Notes: generated from the letters alone by a model not told the origin. A stretch of DNA of 64,000 bases from Parabacteroides gordonii MS-1 = DSM 23371 (GCF_000969825.1 NZ_KQ033920.1:372001-436000), one strand, 5' to 3'. Positions 43,701 through 52,038 are shown, numbered from the stretch's first letter. A program made the numbers and translations.

Positions 43701-44342
43701 ATGTCAGATTGGGATTTAACTGAAAAGCGTATATATAAATTGCTAAGACATCCATACCAATTAGATAAGTCTGTTGTTGAAGATATGGCTTCTGCTTATT
43801 TGGAATTTGTGGAGGAACTCTTTGATTACCTGAATAGGATAAGCGACAATAAAATACGTATAAGACAGCTTAATATGAGTTACATTGACTTTGGGACACT
43901 TAAAGCGTTGGAAGAATCATGTCCCACAGAAAACAGTAAGTTAAAACTGGTTTTCCTAGATAAGTTGTTATCATTGATAAATATGGAGCAGGAATTAATC
44001 TATCGGCAGATGGAATATCCTAAATTCTTTATCAACATCGAATCTGAATGGAAATCACCATTTTATTTGAATAATGAAGTAATAAAACTAGTAGATATGA
44101 TGGAGCTAGTCTGTGGTATCTTCTATATATCAGATGGCGTTATCCGCATAGATCATAAGGAAATCTTTCTTAGTGATGTAGCACGTATCTTTGAAAAGAT
44201 GTTTAATATAAATTTGGGTGATATTTATAAGAAAGAAAGTGCAGTAATCAAACGAAAACCAATGAAAATAACTGACTTTCTCGACAGATTGAAAATTGCC
44301 ATCATCCAAAAGAGTAAAGAAGAAGGTTACTATCATTCATAA
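43701..44342 (+). CDS. RteC-like regulator
   Basis: A 213-residue protein whose C-terminal half resembles RteC: SEWKSPFYLNNEVIKLVDMM, ISDGVIRIDHKEIFLSDVAR and FEKMFNINLGDIYKKE. It ends with the ITDFLDRLKIAIIQKSKEE segment. In CTnDOT, RteC activates the excision operon in response to tetracycline through RteA/B. No rteA or rteB is seen here, so the protein is likely tuned by another signal. It precedes the excisionase-like gene by 150 bp, which fits a role in excision control. Confidence 0.82.
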   Translation: MSDWDLTEKRIYKLLRHPYQLDKSVVEDMASAYLEFVEELFDYLNRISDNKIRIRQLNMSYIDFGTLKALEESCPTENSKLKLVFLDKLLSLINMEQELIYRQMEYPKFFINIESEWKSPFYLNNEVIKLVDMMELVCGIFYISDGVIRIDHKEIFLSDVARIFEKMFNINLGDIYKKESAVIKRKPMKITDFLDRLKIAIIQKSKEEGYYHS

Positions 44343-44495
44343 AGTATGAAATAATTCAGTCTGTAAATCAATCATATACATTTAATTCATGGGGGAGTAC
44401 CACTGGTATTCCCCTAACTTATTTGCACTCATTTGCCGAACTTTGCTTCATCAATCGATTGAAAGCAATAATGTTAAACTAAAAATTGAAGCAAA

Positions 44496-44828
44496 ATGTA
44501 TATAGACAACGAAAACTTCGAGAAGTGGATGGAGAAGCTATCCAAGAAACTCACTGAAATCGGGCAAGACCTGAAATCTCTTATCAATACTGACACTGTA
44601 TTCGATGAAGATGAAAAGCTGTTAGACAATCAAGATTTAGCTTTCTTGCTAAAAGCATCTTTCAGAACCCTACAACGCTATCGGGCTAAAGGTGTACTTC
44701 CCTACTTTACAATCGGACGGAAAGCATACTATAAAGCTAGCGACATTAGGGCTTTTGTTCGTGAACATGCCGATTCTCAAACCTACAAACAGTTTGAAAA
44801 AGCCAATCAATTAGATAATAAACCCTGA
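44496..44828 (+). CDS. Excisionase-like helix-turn-helix protein
   Basis: A 110-residue protein with an acidic N-terminal helix region and a MerR/excisionase-type winged helix (HTH_17): LDNQDLAFLLKASFRTLQRY then RAKGVLPYFTIGRKAYYKAS. These small proteins bend DNA at att sites and push the integrase toward excision. Its place between the RteC-like regulator and the mobilization region agrees. A separate transcriptional role is also possible. Confidence 0.85.
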   Translation: MYIDNENFEKWMEKLSKKLTEIGQDLKSLINTDTVFDEDEKLLDNQDLAFLLKASFRTLQRYRAKGVLPYFTIGRKAYYKASDIRAFVREHADSQTYKQFEKANQLDNKP

Positions 44829-44888
44829 TAGCAAAAGGTAGCAGAGAAAGGAAGCCTGCATTCAGACTATTTTTCTGCATCGATACCC

Positions 44889-45025
44889 CGATTTAGCACA
44901 AACTGCCTCACCTATCGGTTCGGCCTGTTTCGCTAAATCGAGCAAGAGGGAACTGGACAAGTCCTGTTCTTCCCTCTTGCCCTGCGGGGCAAAGCCTTCG
45001 GCTTTAATAGGTTACATTCGTAACC
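44889..45025 (+). other. Candidate origin of transfer (oriT)
   Basis: A dense set of inverted repeats directly upstream of the mobilization genes: CGATTTAGC/GCTAAATCG (44889-44897, 44932-44940); GCAAGAGGGAA/TTCCCTCTTGC (44942-44952, 44970-44980) with an inner GGAC/GTCC; AAAGCC/GGCTTT (44991-45005); GGTTAC/GTAACC (45010-45025). No gene overlaps. Such structure is typical of relaxase recognition regions; the nick site cannot be placed. Confidence 0.6.
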
Positions 45026-45112
45026 ATTTATAACAGTGATTATAAGACGGAAATGCATTTCGCTTATAATCAATTGAATGAATCTCACTTTCTTTATAAA
45101 AAAGTTATAATC

Positions 45113-45697
45113 ATGGATAAGACCGATAATATATCCACCCTTACCACCATCGGAATAGACCGACAGACGGGTAAGTTGATAGATAAGCTCTGCAAACGCT
45201 ATTCGCTAAAAAAAGGGGAAATAGTCAGGCTGGCATTTGTCTATATTGATAAAGCGTGTATCAACCCATCGGAAGCACCAGAATCAGTAAAATCGGAACT
45301 GGCGAAAATAAATAAACGGCAGGACGATATAATCCGCTTCATTCGCCACTACGAAGAAGAACAACTGAATCCCATGATACGAACCGCCAATTCTATTGCG
45401 GTTCGGTTTGATACCATCGGCAAGACATTGGAAACCCTTATTCTTTCTCAACTGGAATCCAGTCAGGGGAAACAAACAGCCGTACTACAAAAAGTAAGTG
45501 AGCAGTTCGGCAAACATGCAGACATAATTAACCAGCAAGGAAAACAACTCACCGCATTGTATCAGATACACCAACGGGATTATAAAAAATTGCTTCAACT
45601 GATACAACTCTATTCAGAACTATCCGCTTGTGGTGTGATGGATAGCAAGCGGAAAGAGAACCTAAAGGCGGAAATTATCAATCTGATAAATACATAG
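45113..45697 (+). CDS. BfmA/BtgA-family mobilization protein
   Basis: 194 residues from ATG 45113; an earlier in-frame ATG at 45053 would add 20 residues resembling untranslated leader. The N-terminal STLTTIGIDRQTGKLIDKLC, then KRYSLKKGEIVRLAFVYIDK, forms a ribbon-helix-helix-like DNA-binding region. The rest is a long helical, probably coiled-coil segment (about 70-170). In Bacteroides mobilizable elements, BfmA/BtgA binds oriT and assists the relaxase, whose gene starts 4 bp after this stop. It is required for transfer by a helper conjugative element. Confidence 0.85.
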   Translation: MDKTDNISTLTTIGIDRQTGKLIDKLCKRYSLKKGEIVRLAFVYIDKACINPSEAPESVKSELAKINKRQDDIIRFIRHYEEEQLNPMIRTANSIAVRFDTIGKTLETLILSQLESSQGKQTAVLQKVSEQFGKHADIINQQGKQLTALYQIHQRDYKKLLQLIQLYSELSACGVMDSKRKENLKAEIINLINT

Positions 45698-45701
45698 AGC
45701 C

Positions 45702-46616
45702 ATGTACATAGATTTTGCCCCGTCATCGGGTGGAACATATAACAATGCGGGTAGCAGTCGGCAGTTGATAGCATATTTAGAGCATGAAGATTTAGAACGG
45801 ATGGAGAAAGGAATCTATACTGATGGTTTTTTCAATCTGACAGAGGATAACATCTATAAATCAACCGTTATGAAAGATATAGATACCAATATCGGGCAAC
45901 TATTGAAAACAGATGCTAAGTTTTTCGCTATCCATGTCAGCCCATCGGAAAATGAACTTCGGGCAATGGGTAATACCGAACAAGAGAAAGCCGAAGCCAT
46001 GAAACGGTATGTTCGGGAAGTGTTTATTCCTGAATATGCCAAGAACTTCAACAAAGGGCTATCCGAAGCGGATATAAAGTTTTACGGGAAGATACATTTT
46101 GACCGCAATCGCTCCGATAATGAATTGAATATGCACTGTCATTTGATTGTGAGCCGGAAAGACCAAGCTAGTAAGAGAAAGCTATCTCCGCTTACTAACC
46201 ATAAGAATACCAAGAACGGAGCAATCCAAGGCGGCTTTGACCGTGTAAATCTGTTCCAACAAGTGGAACAAGGCTTTGATAAACTGTTTGGATATGACCG
46301 CCAACAATCGGAATCGTTTGGCTACCACAATACGATGAAGAACGGTTCTATCTCCGAACAAATAGAACTACAGAATAAAGACTTTACTGGCGAAAAGGAA
46401 AAAGAAGTATTTCAATCCAGTGAAAAAGAAAACAATATTTCTTGCAATCTTGATAGCAAGATGGAAAATAAGCATTGTAACAATCAGCAAAATAAAAGTG
46501 GTGGTGATTCTCTATTATCTATCTTTTCATTGGGAGATGGCAATAATTACGATGCAACACTGGCAGAAGAATTACAGGCGCAGAAACGCAAGAAGAAGAA
46601 TAGAATAAGACGATGA
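45702..46616 (+). CDS. DUF5712-family relaxase (BfmB/BtgB-like)
   Basis: A 304-residue protein of the Bacteroidetes DUF5712 mobilization family. N-terminal MYIDFAPSSGGTYNNAGSSR is followed by a KFFAIHVSPSENEL segment. Next comes the metal-binding histidine cluster typical of relaxases: KIHFDRNRSDNELNMHCHLI (about 131-150). A charged C-terminal tail (about 235-304) ends AQKRKKKNRIRR. It should nick oriT and pilot the DNA strand. No mating-pore genes are present, so the element is mobilizable rather than self-transmissible. A decayed copy of this gene lies at 6181-6440. Confidence 0.85.
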   Translation: MYIDFAPSSGGTYNNAGSSRQLIAYLEHEDLERMEKGIYTDGFFNLTEDNIYKSTVMKDIDTNIGQLLKTDAKFFAIHVSPSENELRAMGNTEQEKAEAMKRYVREVFIPEYAKNFNKGLSEADIKFYGKIHFDRNRSDNELNMHCHLIVSRKDQASKRKLSPLTNHKNTKNGAIQGGFDRVNLFQQVEQGFDKLFGYDRQQSESFGYHNTMKNGSISEQIELQNKDFTGEKEKEVFQSSEKENNISCNLDSKMENKHCNNQQNKSGGDSLLSIFSLGDGNNYDATLAEELQAQKRKKKNRIRR

Positions 46617-46976
46617 TTGAATATGAAGAACTAAAAGCCGATATAGATTGCTACCTGATGGAGCGTTTCAAATACCGTAAATTACTTGTCTGCCCAACAG
46701 AGGATAATGTCATTACCATCCAAAGAAACAGCCGAGTAGATTTGTATTTACTTATCAGAAGGTTAAAGCAGATTTCCAACTGCCTGACTGATTATCGCAG
46801 GATTTGGATTCAGTAAGGAGCAAACAAGGGATGAAACACACTTTCTTCAATTTCTGACTGAAGTAGTACGAAAGTATGATTTCAATCATATAGGCATTGA
46901 GTGTGCCAATGACAAAAGCTGTGCATTTGCCAAAAAGCTAGGCTTCTATTCCATAGATAGCAAGAATACGCAATAA
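46613..46976 (+). pseudogene. GNAT-like small protein, split by a frameshift
   Basis: The first frame (46613-46816, 67 codons) overlaps the relaxase stop by 4 bp and reads MIEYEELKADIDCYLMERFK to the stop after DYRRIWIQ. One frame over, the sequence goes on as SKEQTRDETHFLQFLTEVVR and ends ECANDKSCAFAKKLGFYSID SKNTQ at 46976. The latter is a typical GNAT C-terminal motif (x-x-FAxKLGF). The two halves make one protein of about 120 residues if a single base is restored near 46810. It is either a recent inactivation or a sequencing error. Confidence 0.65.
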
Positions 46977-47204
46977 CAGTAAGCATCTAATGAAGTGTTT
47001 CTGGCCTTAATTAACAGAGTTTATTCAGCAAACCCCGTCAAGGGTATTAGAATTTATACAAAAATTTAGTACGCTTACCCTGTCTAAAGATCACTAAGTT
47101 TATTTTTCTCAATATTATGCATGTAAGATTGATGCAAAATACATATATTTGCATCTGAAGCTTTAATAAGCTTATAACCAGTTTTCTAATTTAAAAATAG
47201 TATA
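46977..47204. other. Spacer before the PARIS-like pair
   Basis: The stretch is AT-rich, with TATATTTG at 47144-47151 as a likely -7 box for the cargo operon, 54 bp before its start. No -33 match at the right distance is seen. Confidence 0.45.
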
Positions 47205-48581
47205 ATGTTTGAATTAACGAGTTTTAGAATAAACAAACTTCATGGTTACAAAACTTACGACTTGAAGTTCAATGGAAATACATTGATTCTTGTAGGAGAG
47301 AATGGTGCGGGGAAGACTACCGTATTAAGGATATTGTATTACTTTTTATCAGGGCAATGGAATGTATTAGGGAAATTTCGTTTTGATTCAATTTCAGCAG
47401 TAATAAACGACAAAAGGTACTTGGTTAAAAATTCCGACTTAGCTAATTTGCTAGATTTATCAAATAGAGAGTTCTTAATGCAATTACCACCTCCTATTAG
47501 AAGAAGACTTTCTGATATTTCGGATAATTACAATGTTAATATTGGTAATATACCTTTGGGTGAGCTAGAAATGTTATGTAGTCGTTATGATATTCCATTT
47601 CATATAATACTGAGAGAATTAGACTTCTTTAACGAGAAAAACAACAATAAAATAAGTAAAAAACTAAATCTTGAATATCAAGAAATAAAGAACCTTTTAG
47701 GAGATACTCAAATTCTATATCTCCCTACCTATAGAAGAATAGAACAAGAGCTTAGCACGATTTTTAAAGGTCTTGACGATGATGACTTAAGGCATAGAAA
47801 ACGTTATATGCAAAGTAGAGAAAGATATAATAGTATTGAGCTTGTAGAATTTGGAATGAAAGATGTAGAGCGTTCAATTGAATCTATGCTCAATGGATTA
47901 AAAGAATTCGCAAGGGAGAATTTAAACTCATTAACTCTGGGCTATTTAGGAGATGTTGTTGATGAAAAATACTCAGAGGTAGATGTAAATCAAATTAAAT
48001 CAGCGTCCAATGAAACTATTAAAAATATTTTAGGACGAATCGATAAAAAAATATTATCTGATGGAAGTAAAAAGCACTTATTTGATTTAATTGAAAAAGT
48101 AAAAACAGGTGGTGAAATCAACGAACATGCAAAAGTAATTTGTCACTATTTTATCAAACTTCTAAATTTTCAGCAAGAACTAGGAAAGAAAGAACTTAGT
48201 ATAACTCAATTTTGTGAGGTATGTAATAGTTATATGGAAGATAAAATTTTTGAATATGCTAGTTCTTCCTTTAGTTTTTCAATACTTCCTCAAAATGCAA
48301 TTAAACAAAATGACTCGATTACGACAGATCAGTTATCTTCAGGTGAAAAGCAAATTGTTTCTTTGTTTAGTCATCTATATCTGACAGAAAAAAGCAATTA
48401 TTTTGTTTTAATTGATGAACCTGAATTATCATTATCTGTACCTTGGCAAAGAAAAATATTAGCAAATATTAAAAATGGAGAGTTTTGCTCAGGGTTAATA
48501 GCTGTAACCCATTCTCCATTCATTTATGAAAATGAATTATCTCAGTATGCTCATGGATTAGGTGAATTTTTAGTAGATTGA
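47205..48581 (+). CDS. ariA: AriA-like AAA ATPase of a PARIS-type defence system
   Basis: A 458-residue SMC/OLD-like ABC-type ATPase: Walker A GENGAGKTT (31-39), signature LSSGEKQ (377-383), Walker B VLIDEPELSLS (D404, E405) and H-loop VTHSPFIYE. It lacks a nuclease or Toprim domain of its own; the next gene, 7 bp on, supplies a DUF4435 protein. An AAA_15/21 ATPase followed by DUF4435 is the PARIS arrangement. There AriA holds the AriB effector and releases it when a phage anti-restriction protein such as Ocr is sensed. AT-rich composition differs from the element's mobilization genes, as expected for swappable cargo. Confidence 0.82.
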   Translation: MFELTSFRINKLHGYKTYDLKFNGNTLILVGENGAGKTTVLRILYYFLSGQWNVLGKFRFDSISAVINDKRYLVKNSDLANLLDLSNREFLMQLPPPIRRRLSDISDNYNVNIGNIPLGELEMLCSRYDIPFHIILRELDFFNEKNNNKISKKLNLEYQEIKNLLGDTQILYLPTYRRIEQELSTIFKGLDDDDLRHRKRYMQSRERYNSIELVEFGMKDVERSIESMLNGLKEFARENLNSLTLGYLGDVVDEKYSEVDVNQIKSASNETIKNILGRIDKKILSDGSKKHLFDLIEKVKTGGEINEHAKVICHYFIKLLNFQQELGKKELSITQFCEVCNSYMEDKIFEYASSSFSFSILPQNAIKQNDSITTDQLSSGEKQIVSLFSHLYLTEKSNYFVLIDEPELSLSVPWQRKILANIKNGEFCSGLIAVTHSPFIYENELSQYAHGLGEFLVD

Positions 48582-48588
48582 TAGCCTC

Positions 48589-49566
48589 ATGGAAATGATT
48601 GATATACATAAAAGTGCTCTTCAAGATATAGATGCAATAGTTTTACATGAATTTAAATTAAGATATAAAAAAAAATCACATACAATTTATGGATTTGTTG
48701 AAGGAAAAGATGACCCCTGTTTTTATCGAGGATTTATAGAGAATGCTGTTCCTGAAAAATGGAAAGTGGAATTATGGCCTGCTGGAAATAAAGAAAGCGT
48801 TTACAAAATTTACTCAAATTTTGATTGGAGGCAATTTGATAAAAATCAAATTCTTTTTTTTGTAGACAAGGATTTGTCAATGCTTTTAGAAAGAAAGTAT
48901 GAAACATCAAGAAATATATATGTAACAGATGAATATTCAATTGAGAATAGTATCGTAACTCCAAATACATGTGATAGGGTTTTGAGAGAAATTTGCGGAT
49001 TTACTTTTCTGAAATATGCAGAAATGGAGATGATACTTGATAAATTCCAATCTCAACTGCATCTATTTAAAAAGGAATTAATACCCGTAATGTCATGTAT
49101 TCTTTATTGGCATAAAAATAAATTGCTAAACAAACAGTCTCGATTAAATAATATATTAATGAAACATCTTTTTCAGGTAAGCAAAGGTGTGTTTAGTGCT
49201 ATTGTTAATCCTGATAACAAGAGTGATATTATTGCTTATGTTCATGAACAATGCAGCATAGATTTAATAAATAGAGATATTATTTTAGAAGAGATTAAAT
49301 ATTTTACAGATAATCGCTACTATGAGAAATATACAAGAGGAAAGTATTTACTATGGTTTCTTGTTGAATTCTGTCTCTCTATTCATCAGAATTGCACTTC
49401 TTTTGACTTCATCTCGATTCCGCAAAATCCAAAAATGACTGTGAACTTATCTCAATCTAGTGGTGTGGTTTTGATCGCTCCTAGATGTAGAATACCTGAT
49501 TCATTGAGGCTTTTCTTTGAAACTACGATATCAAAATATGTCGCAACAATTAAAATCACAGGTTAA
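48589..49566 (+). CDS. ariB: AriB-like DUF4435 (Toprim-type) effector of a PARIS-type system
   Basis: A 325-residue DUF4435 protein. The Toprim-like residues are visible: FVEGKDDPCFY (E38, D41, D42), ILFFVDKDLS (D93, D95) and the conserved EYSIENS segment (115-121). In PARIS, AriB is a Toprim nuclease that cleaves a host tRNA after release from AriA, shutting off translation in infected cells. The gene is coupled to ariA and followed by a strong hairpin, so the two form a complete cargo operon. It could instead be a related OLD/DUF4435 pair with a different trigger. Confidence 0.8.
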   Translation: MEMIDIHKSALQDIDAIVLHEFKLRYKKKSHTIYGFVEGKDDPCFYRGFIENAVPEKWKVELWPAGNKESVYKIYSNFDWRQFDKNQILFFVDKDLSMLLERKYETSRNIYVTDEYSIENSIVTPNTCDRVLREICGFTFLKYAEMEMILDKFQSQLHLFKKELIPVMSCILYWHKNKLLNKQSRLNNILMKHLFQVSKGVFSAIVNPDNKSDIIAYVHEQCSIDLINRDIILEEIKYFTDNRYYEKYTRGKYLLWFLVEFCLSIHQNCTSFDFISIPQNPKMTVNLSQSSGVVLIAPRCRIPDSLRLFFETTISKYVATIKITG

Positions 49567-49573
49567 TATATAG

Positions 49574-49613
49574 TACAAAATTAGAGCAGGAAATTTCTTA
49601 CTCTAATTTTGTA
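49574..49613 (+). terminator. Hairpin ending the PARIS-like operon
   Basis: Perfect 13-bp arms TACAAAATTAGAG (49574-49586) and CTCTAATTTTGTA (49601-49613) with a 14-nt loop, 8 bp after the ariB stop. The downstream tail is A-rich on this strand, so it may stabilise RNA as well as end it. Confidence 0.65.
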
Positions 49614-49811
49614 AGAAAATTCCGTATATTAAACTCTGGTATACCTCCATTCCTAATTGTTGATATATTGCTTTAATATTAATGCTCTAAATCAAATAGG
49701 TACTCTGGATCTCTTTATTTTAATTTAAATTCGTTTTGCATTTTTGATATCATCCGATAAATTGTACTTATTTTAAATCCATTTCGCAAGGCTTGTCATG
49801 CCTTTATTTAT

Positions 49812-49940
49812 TTAAACACTGGTAACTTTCGTGTAAATTTGAGTGATCTTAATAGAAAGGTGTCCCATCATTTGGCTAGACTTTCAATCGGAACACTTTG
49901 TGTCAGATACACCGATGTTGCAAATAATATTCTTTTGCAA
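49812..49940 (-). pseudogene. C-terminal relic of a tyrosine integrase
   Basis: The minus strand reads ATSVYLTQSVPIESLAK and, after a one-base shift, MMGHLSIKITQIYTKVTSV and stop. This is the end of an integrase catalytic domain with its GH motif and nucleophile Tyr. The expected preceding R-H-T-F is degraded to RILF. It is oriented opposite to the active integrase and lies 180 bp inside attR, so it belongs to an older element. Confidence 0.7.
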
Positions 49941-50120
49941 TTATCTTCATCGTTTTATATCTACCATTTAGCAATCTTCATTTTTTAATTGTTATCTTTG
50001 TCCCAACTCAAACAACCACCGCAACACCGAGCAATCCAAAGTATTGTACACGTGGGGTTATTAGTGGGAGAAAGAATTTCGAGCTTACTAAAATATTGGT
50101 TCAGTGAAGATTGAAACTAA

Positions 50121-50145
50121 GGTTCATCTCCCGTCCGGACCGCTT
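50121..50145 (+). repeat. attR of the tRNA-Asp element
   Basis: TCCCGTCCGGACCGCTT (50129-50145) repeats the tRNA-Asp 3' end exactly; GGTTC at 50121 extends the match with three mismatches. No tRNA cloverleaf precedes it. The chromosomal terminator follows at 50165. Confidence 0.85.
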
Positions 50146-50164
50146 AATAATATAAGCATAGATA

Positions 50165-50199
50165 AATCCTGCAAAACATTTGTTTTGTGGGATTTTTTT
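50165..50199 (+). terminator. Original terminator of tRNA-Asp, displaced by the element
   Basis: The arms AATCCTGCAAAACA and TGTTTTGTGGGATT, with one G-T pair, are followed by a run of seven Ts. It sits 20 bp past attR, the position expected if it once ended the tRNA transcript. Confidence 0.75.
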
Positions 50200-50366
50200 A
50201 TGTGGTTATACTTCCCATCTTTAGATGTTTCATATCAAGTTATATTATCGTTTATTAATTTATACACCCACATTCAGTAATTAAGGTTATAATATCTGTA
50301 ATTTGTCTACAAGACAATGCGATATAAGCCTTTACCTTTGCCTTATGAACATAAATAATAAACCAG
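50200..50366. other. Spacer before the hydrolase gene
   Basis: No gene is seen. The bases TACCTTTG near 50332-50339 match the -7 consensus and lie about 30 bp before the hydrolase start, so they are its likely promoter. Confidence 0.5.
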
Positions 50367-51437
50367 ATGAAGGAAATATTGAAAAACAAGTGTATGGCAA
50401 TGGCTGTATGTCTTTGCATCACGGCAAATCTATTTGCGGCAGACAATCATTTAAATAACGATAGTATGGAAAAGAATTTGAATTTAACAGAAGAGTGGGA
50501 CAAGGTGTTCCCGCAGAGTGATAAAGTGAATCACACGAAAGTGATTTTCCACAACCGGTACGGCATTACTCTTGCTGCCGATCTGTATATTCCGAAAAAT
50601 GCCGGAGGTAAGTTACCGGCTATCGCTGTGAGCGGCCCGTTCGGGGCGGTGAAAGAACAGTCATCGGGTTTATATGCGCAGACTTTGGCGGAACGTGGTT
50701 TCCTTACCATCGCTTTCGATCCGTCTTATACCGGCGAGAGTAGTGGTGAACCCCGTTACGTCGCTTCCCCGGATATCAATACGGAGGATTTTAGTGCGGC
50801 GGTTGACTATCTTTCCACCCGCGACGATGTGGATGCGGAACGTATCGGTATTCTTGGTATTTGCGGATGGGGCGGTATGGCGCTCAATGCTGCGGCTATC
50901 GATACACGTATCAAAGCGACCGTCACTTCAACGATGTACGACATGAGCCGTGTAAATGCCAATGGCTATTTCGATGCGATGGATGCCGACGCACGTTATG
51001 AACTTCGCAAACAGCTTAATGCACAACGCACGGAAGATTACAGAAACGGTACGTATACTCTTGCCGGAGGAGTCGTGGACCCGTTACCTTCCGACGCTCC
51101 CCAATTTCTGAAGGATTATCACGGTTATTATAAAACTCAGCGTGGTTACCATAAGCGTTCGCTTAACTCGAATGGTGGCTGGAACAAGACTTCATCACTC
51201 TCATTTATCAATATGCCGATACTATCATACAGCGATGAGATCCGTAGTGCGGTATTGATGATTCACGGAGAGAAGGCACATTCACGTTATTTCAGCGAGG
51301 ATGCGTTCAAGAAGTTGAAAGGTGACAACAAGGAACTATTGATTATCCCCGATGCAAATCATACGGATTTGTACGACCGAATGAATATCATTCCGTTCGA
51401 CAAACTCGAACAGTTCTTTCGTGAATATCTCAAATAA
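50367..51437 (+). CDS. Secreted alpha/beta hydrolase (dienelactone hydrolase-like)
   Basis: A 356-residue protein with a signal peptide (MAVCLCITANLFAA). The alpha/beta-hydrolase core shows DLYIPKNAGGKLPAIAVSGP (oxyanion side), FDPSYTGESSGEPR, the nucleophile-elbow region IGILGICGWGGMALNAAA, VLMIHGEKAHSRYFSEDA (acid residue region) and the histidine loop PDANHTDLYD. The elbow has Cys rather than Ser, as in dienelactone hydrolases and this Bacteroidales subgroup. The substrate is unknown, probably a small ester or lactone in the periplasm. The acetyltransferase gene follows by 28 bp. Confidence 0.85.
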   Translation: MKEILKNKCMAMAVCLCITANLFAADNHLNNDSMEKNLNLTEEWDKVFPQSDKVNHTKVIFHNRYGITLAADLYIPKNAGGKLPAIAVSGPFGAVKEQSSGLYAQTLAERGFLTIAFDPSYTGESSGEPRYVASPDINTEDFSAAVDYLSTRDDVDAERIGILGICGWGGMALNAAAIDTRIKATVTSTMYDMSRVNANGYFDAMDADARYELRKQLNAQRTEDYRNGTYTLAGGVVDPLPSDAPQFLKDYHGYYKTQRGYHKRSLNSNGGWNKTSSLSFINMPILSYSDEIRSAVLMIHGEKAHSRYFSEDAFKKLKGDNKELLIIPDANHTDLYDRMNIIPFDKLEQFFREYLK

Positions 51438-51465
51438 TAAAATAACTCTTACAAAATAGAAGCAA

Positions 51466-52029
51466 ATGACACTCGATAATTTTTTGGAACATGTAAAAGA
51501 GGGCAGGCCACTCGATACACCTGAAATCAGTCGTTTCATGGATGAAATGAGCGATGAAGCGCGGCGTATCACTTTTGAACTGAACGGTTCTTATCATACT
51601 CAGGACGAGCTTCGGGTATTGTTTGCCAAACTGTTCGGTAAGCCGGTAGAGCCCTCTTTCCGTGTTTTTCCTCCGTTTTACACGGACTTCGGCAAGAACA
51701 TGACCATAGGTAAGAATGTTTTTATCAACGCCTGTTGCCATTTTCAGGATCATGGAGGCATAACATTAGGAGATGGATGCCTGATCGGACATAATGTAGT
51801 ATTCGCCACGCTCAATCACGATTTCAATCCGGAAAAACGAGCTTCGATGCATCCTGCCCCTATTGTATTGGGACGAAATGTATGGGTAGGCGCTAATTCG
51901 ACTATTCTTCAAGGAGTGACGGTCGGTGATAACGCCATCATAGCTGCCGGTGCGGTGGTTACGAAAGATGTGGCGGCAAATACGGTTGTGGGCGGCGTTC
52001 CTGCCAAATATATCCGTAATATAGAGTAA
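51466..52029 (+). CDS. Sugar O-acetyltransferase (maltose acetyltransferase/NodL type)
   Basis: A 187-residue left-handed beta-helix acetyltransferase. The hexapeptide repeats are plain: ITLGDGCLIGHNVVFATLNH with the catalytic His, then IVLGRNVWVGANSTILQGVT and VGDNAIIAAGAVVTKDVAAN TVVGGVPAKYIR. The N-terminal maltose-acetyltransferase cap, normally about 55 residues, is present though diverged (SRFMDEMSDEARRITFELNG). It transfers acetyl from acetyl-CoA to sugar hydroxyls. Probable operon with the hydrolase. It faces the GNAT gene tail to tail across a shared hairpin. Confidence 0.9.
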   Translation: MTLDNFLEHVKEGRPLDTPEISRFMDEMSDEARRITFELNGSYHTQDELRVLFAKLFGKPVEPSFRVFPPFYTDFGKNMTIGKNVFINACCHFQDHGGITLGDGCLIGHNVVFATLNHDFNPEKRASMHPAPIVLGRNVWVGANSTILQGVTVGDNAIIAAGAVVTKDVAANTVVGGVPAKYIRNIE

Positions 52030-52038
52030 GGACAGAAC

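Noticed and set aside
46420-46608. Separate 62-codon gene inside the relaxase end
   Set aside because: It is an out-of-frame shadow of the relaxase tail, with no independent signal.
50121-50145. A second tRNA-Asp gene at the right end of the element
   Set aside because: Only the 3' 17-25 bases are present, with no D or anticodon arm upstream; it is an att duplication.
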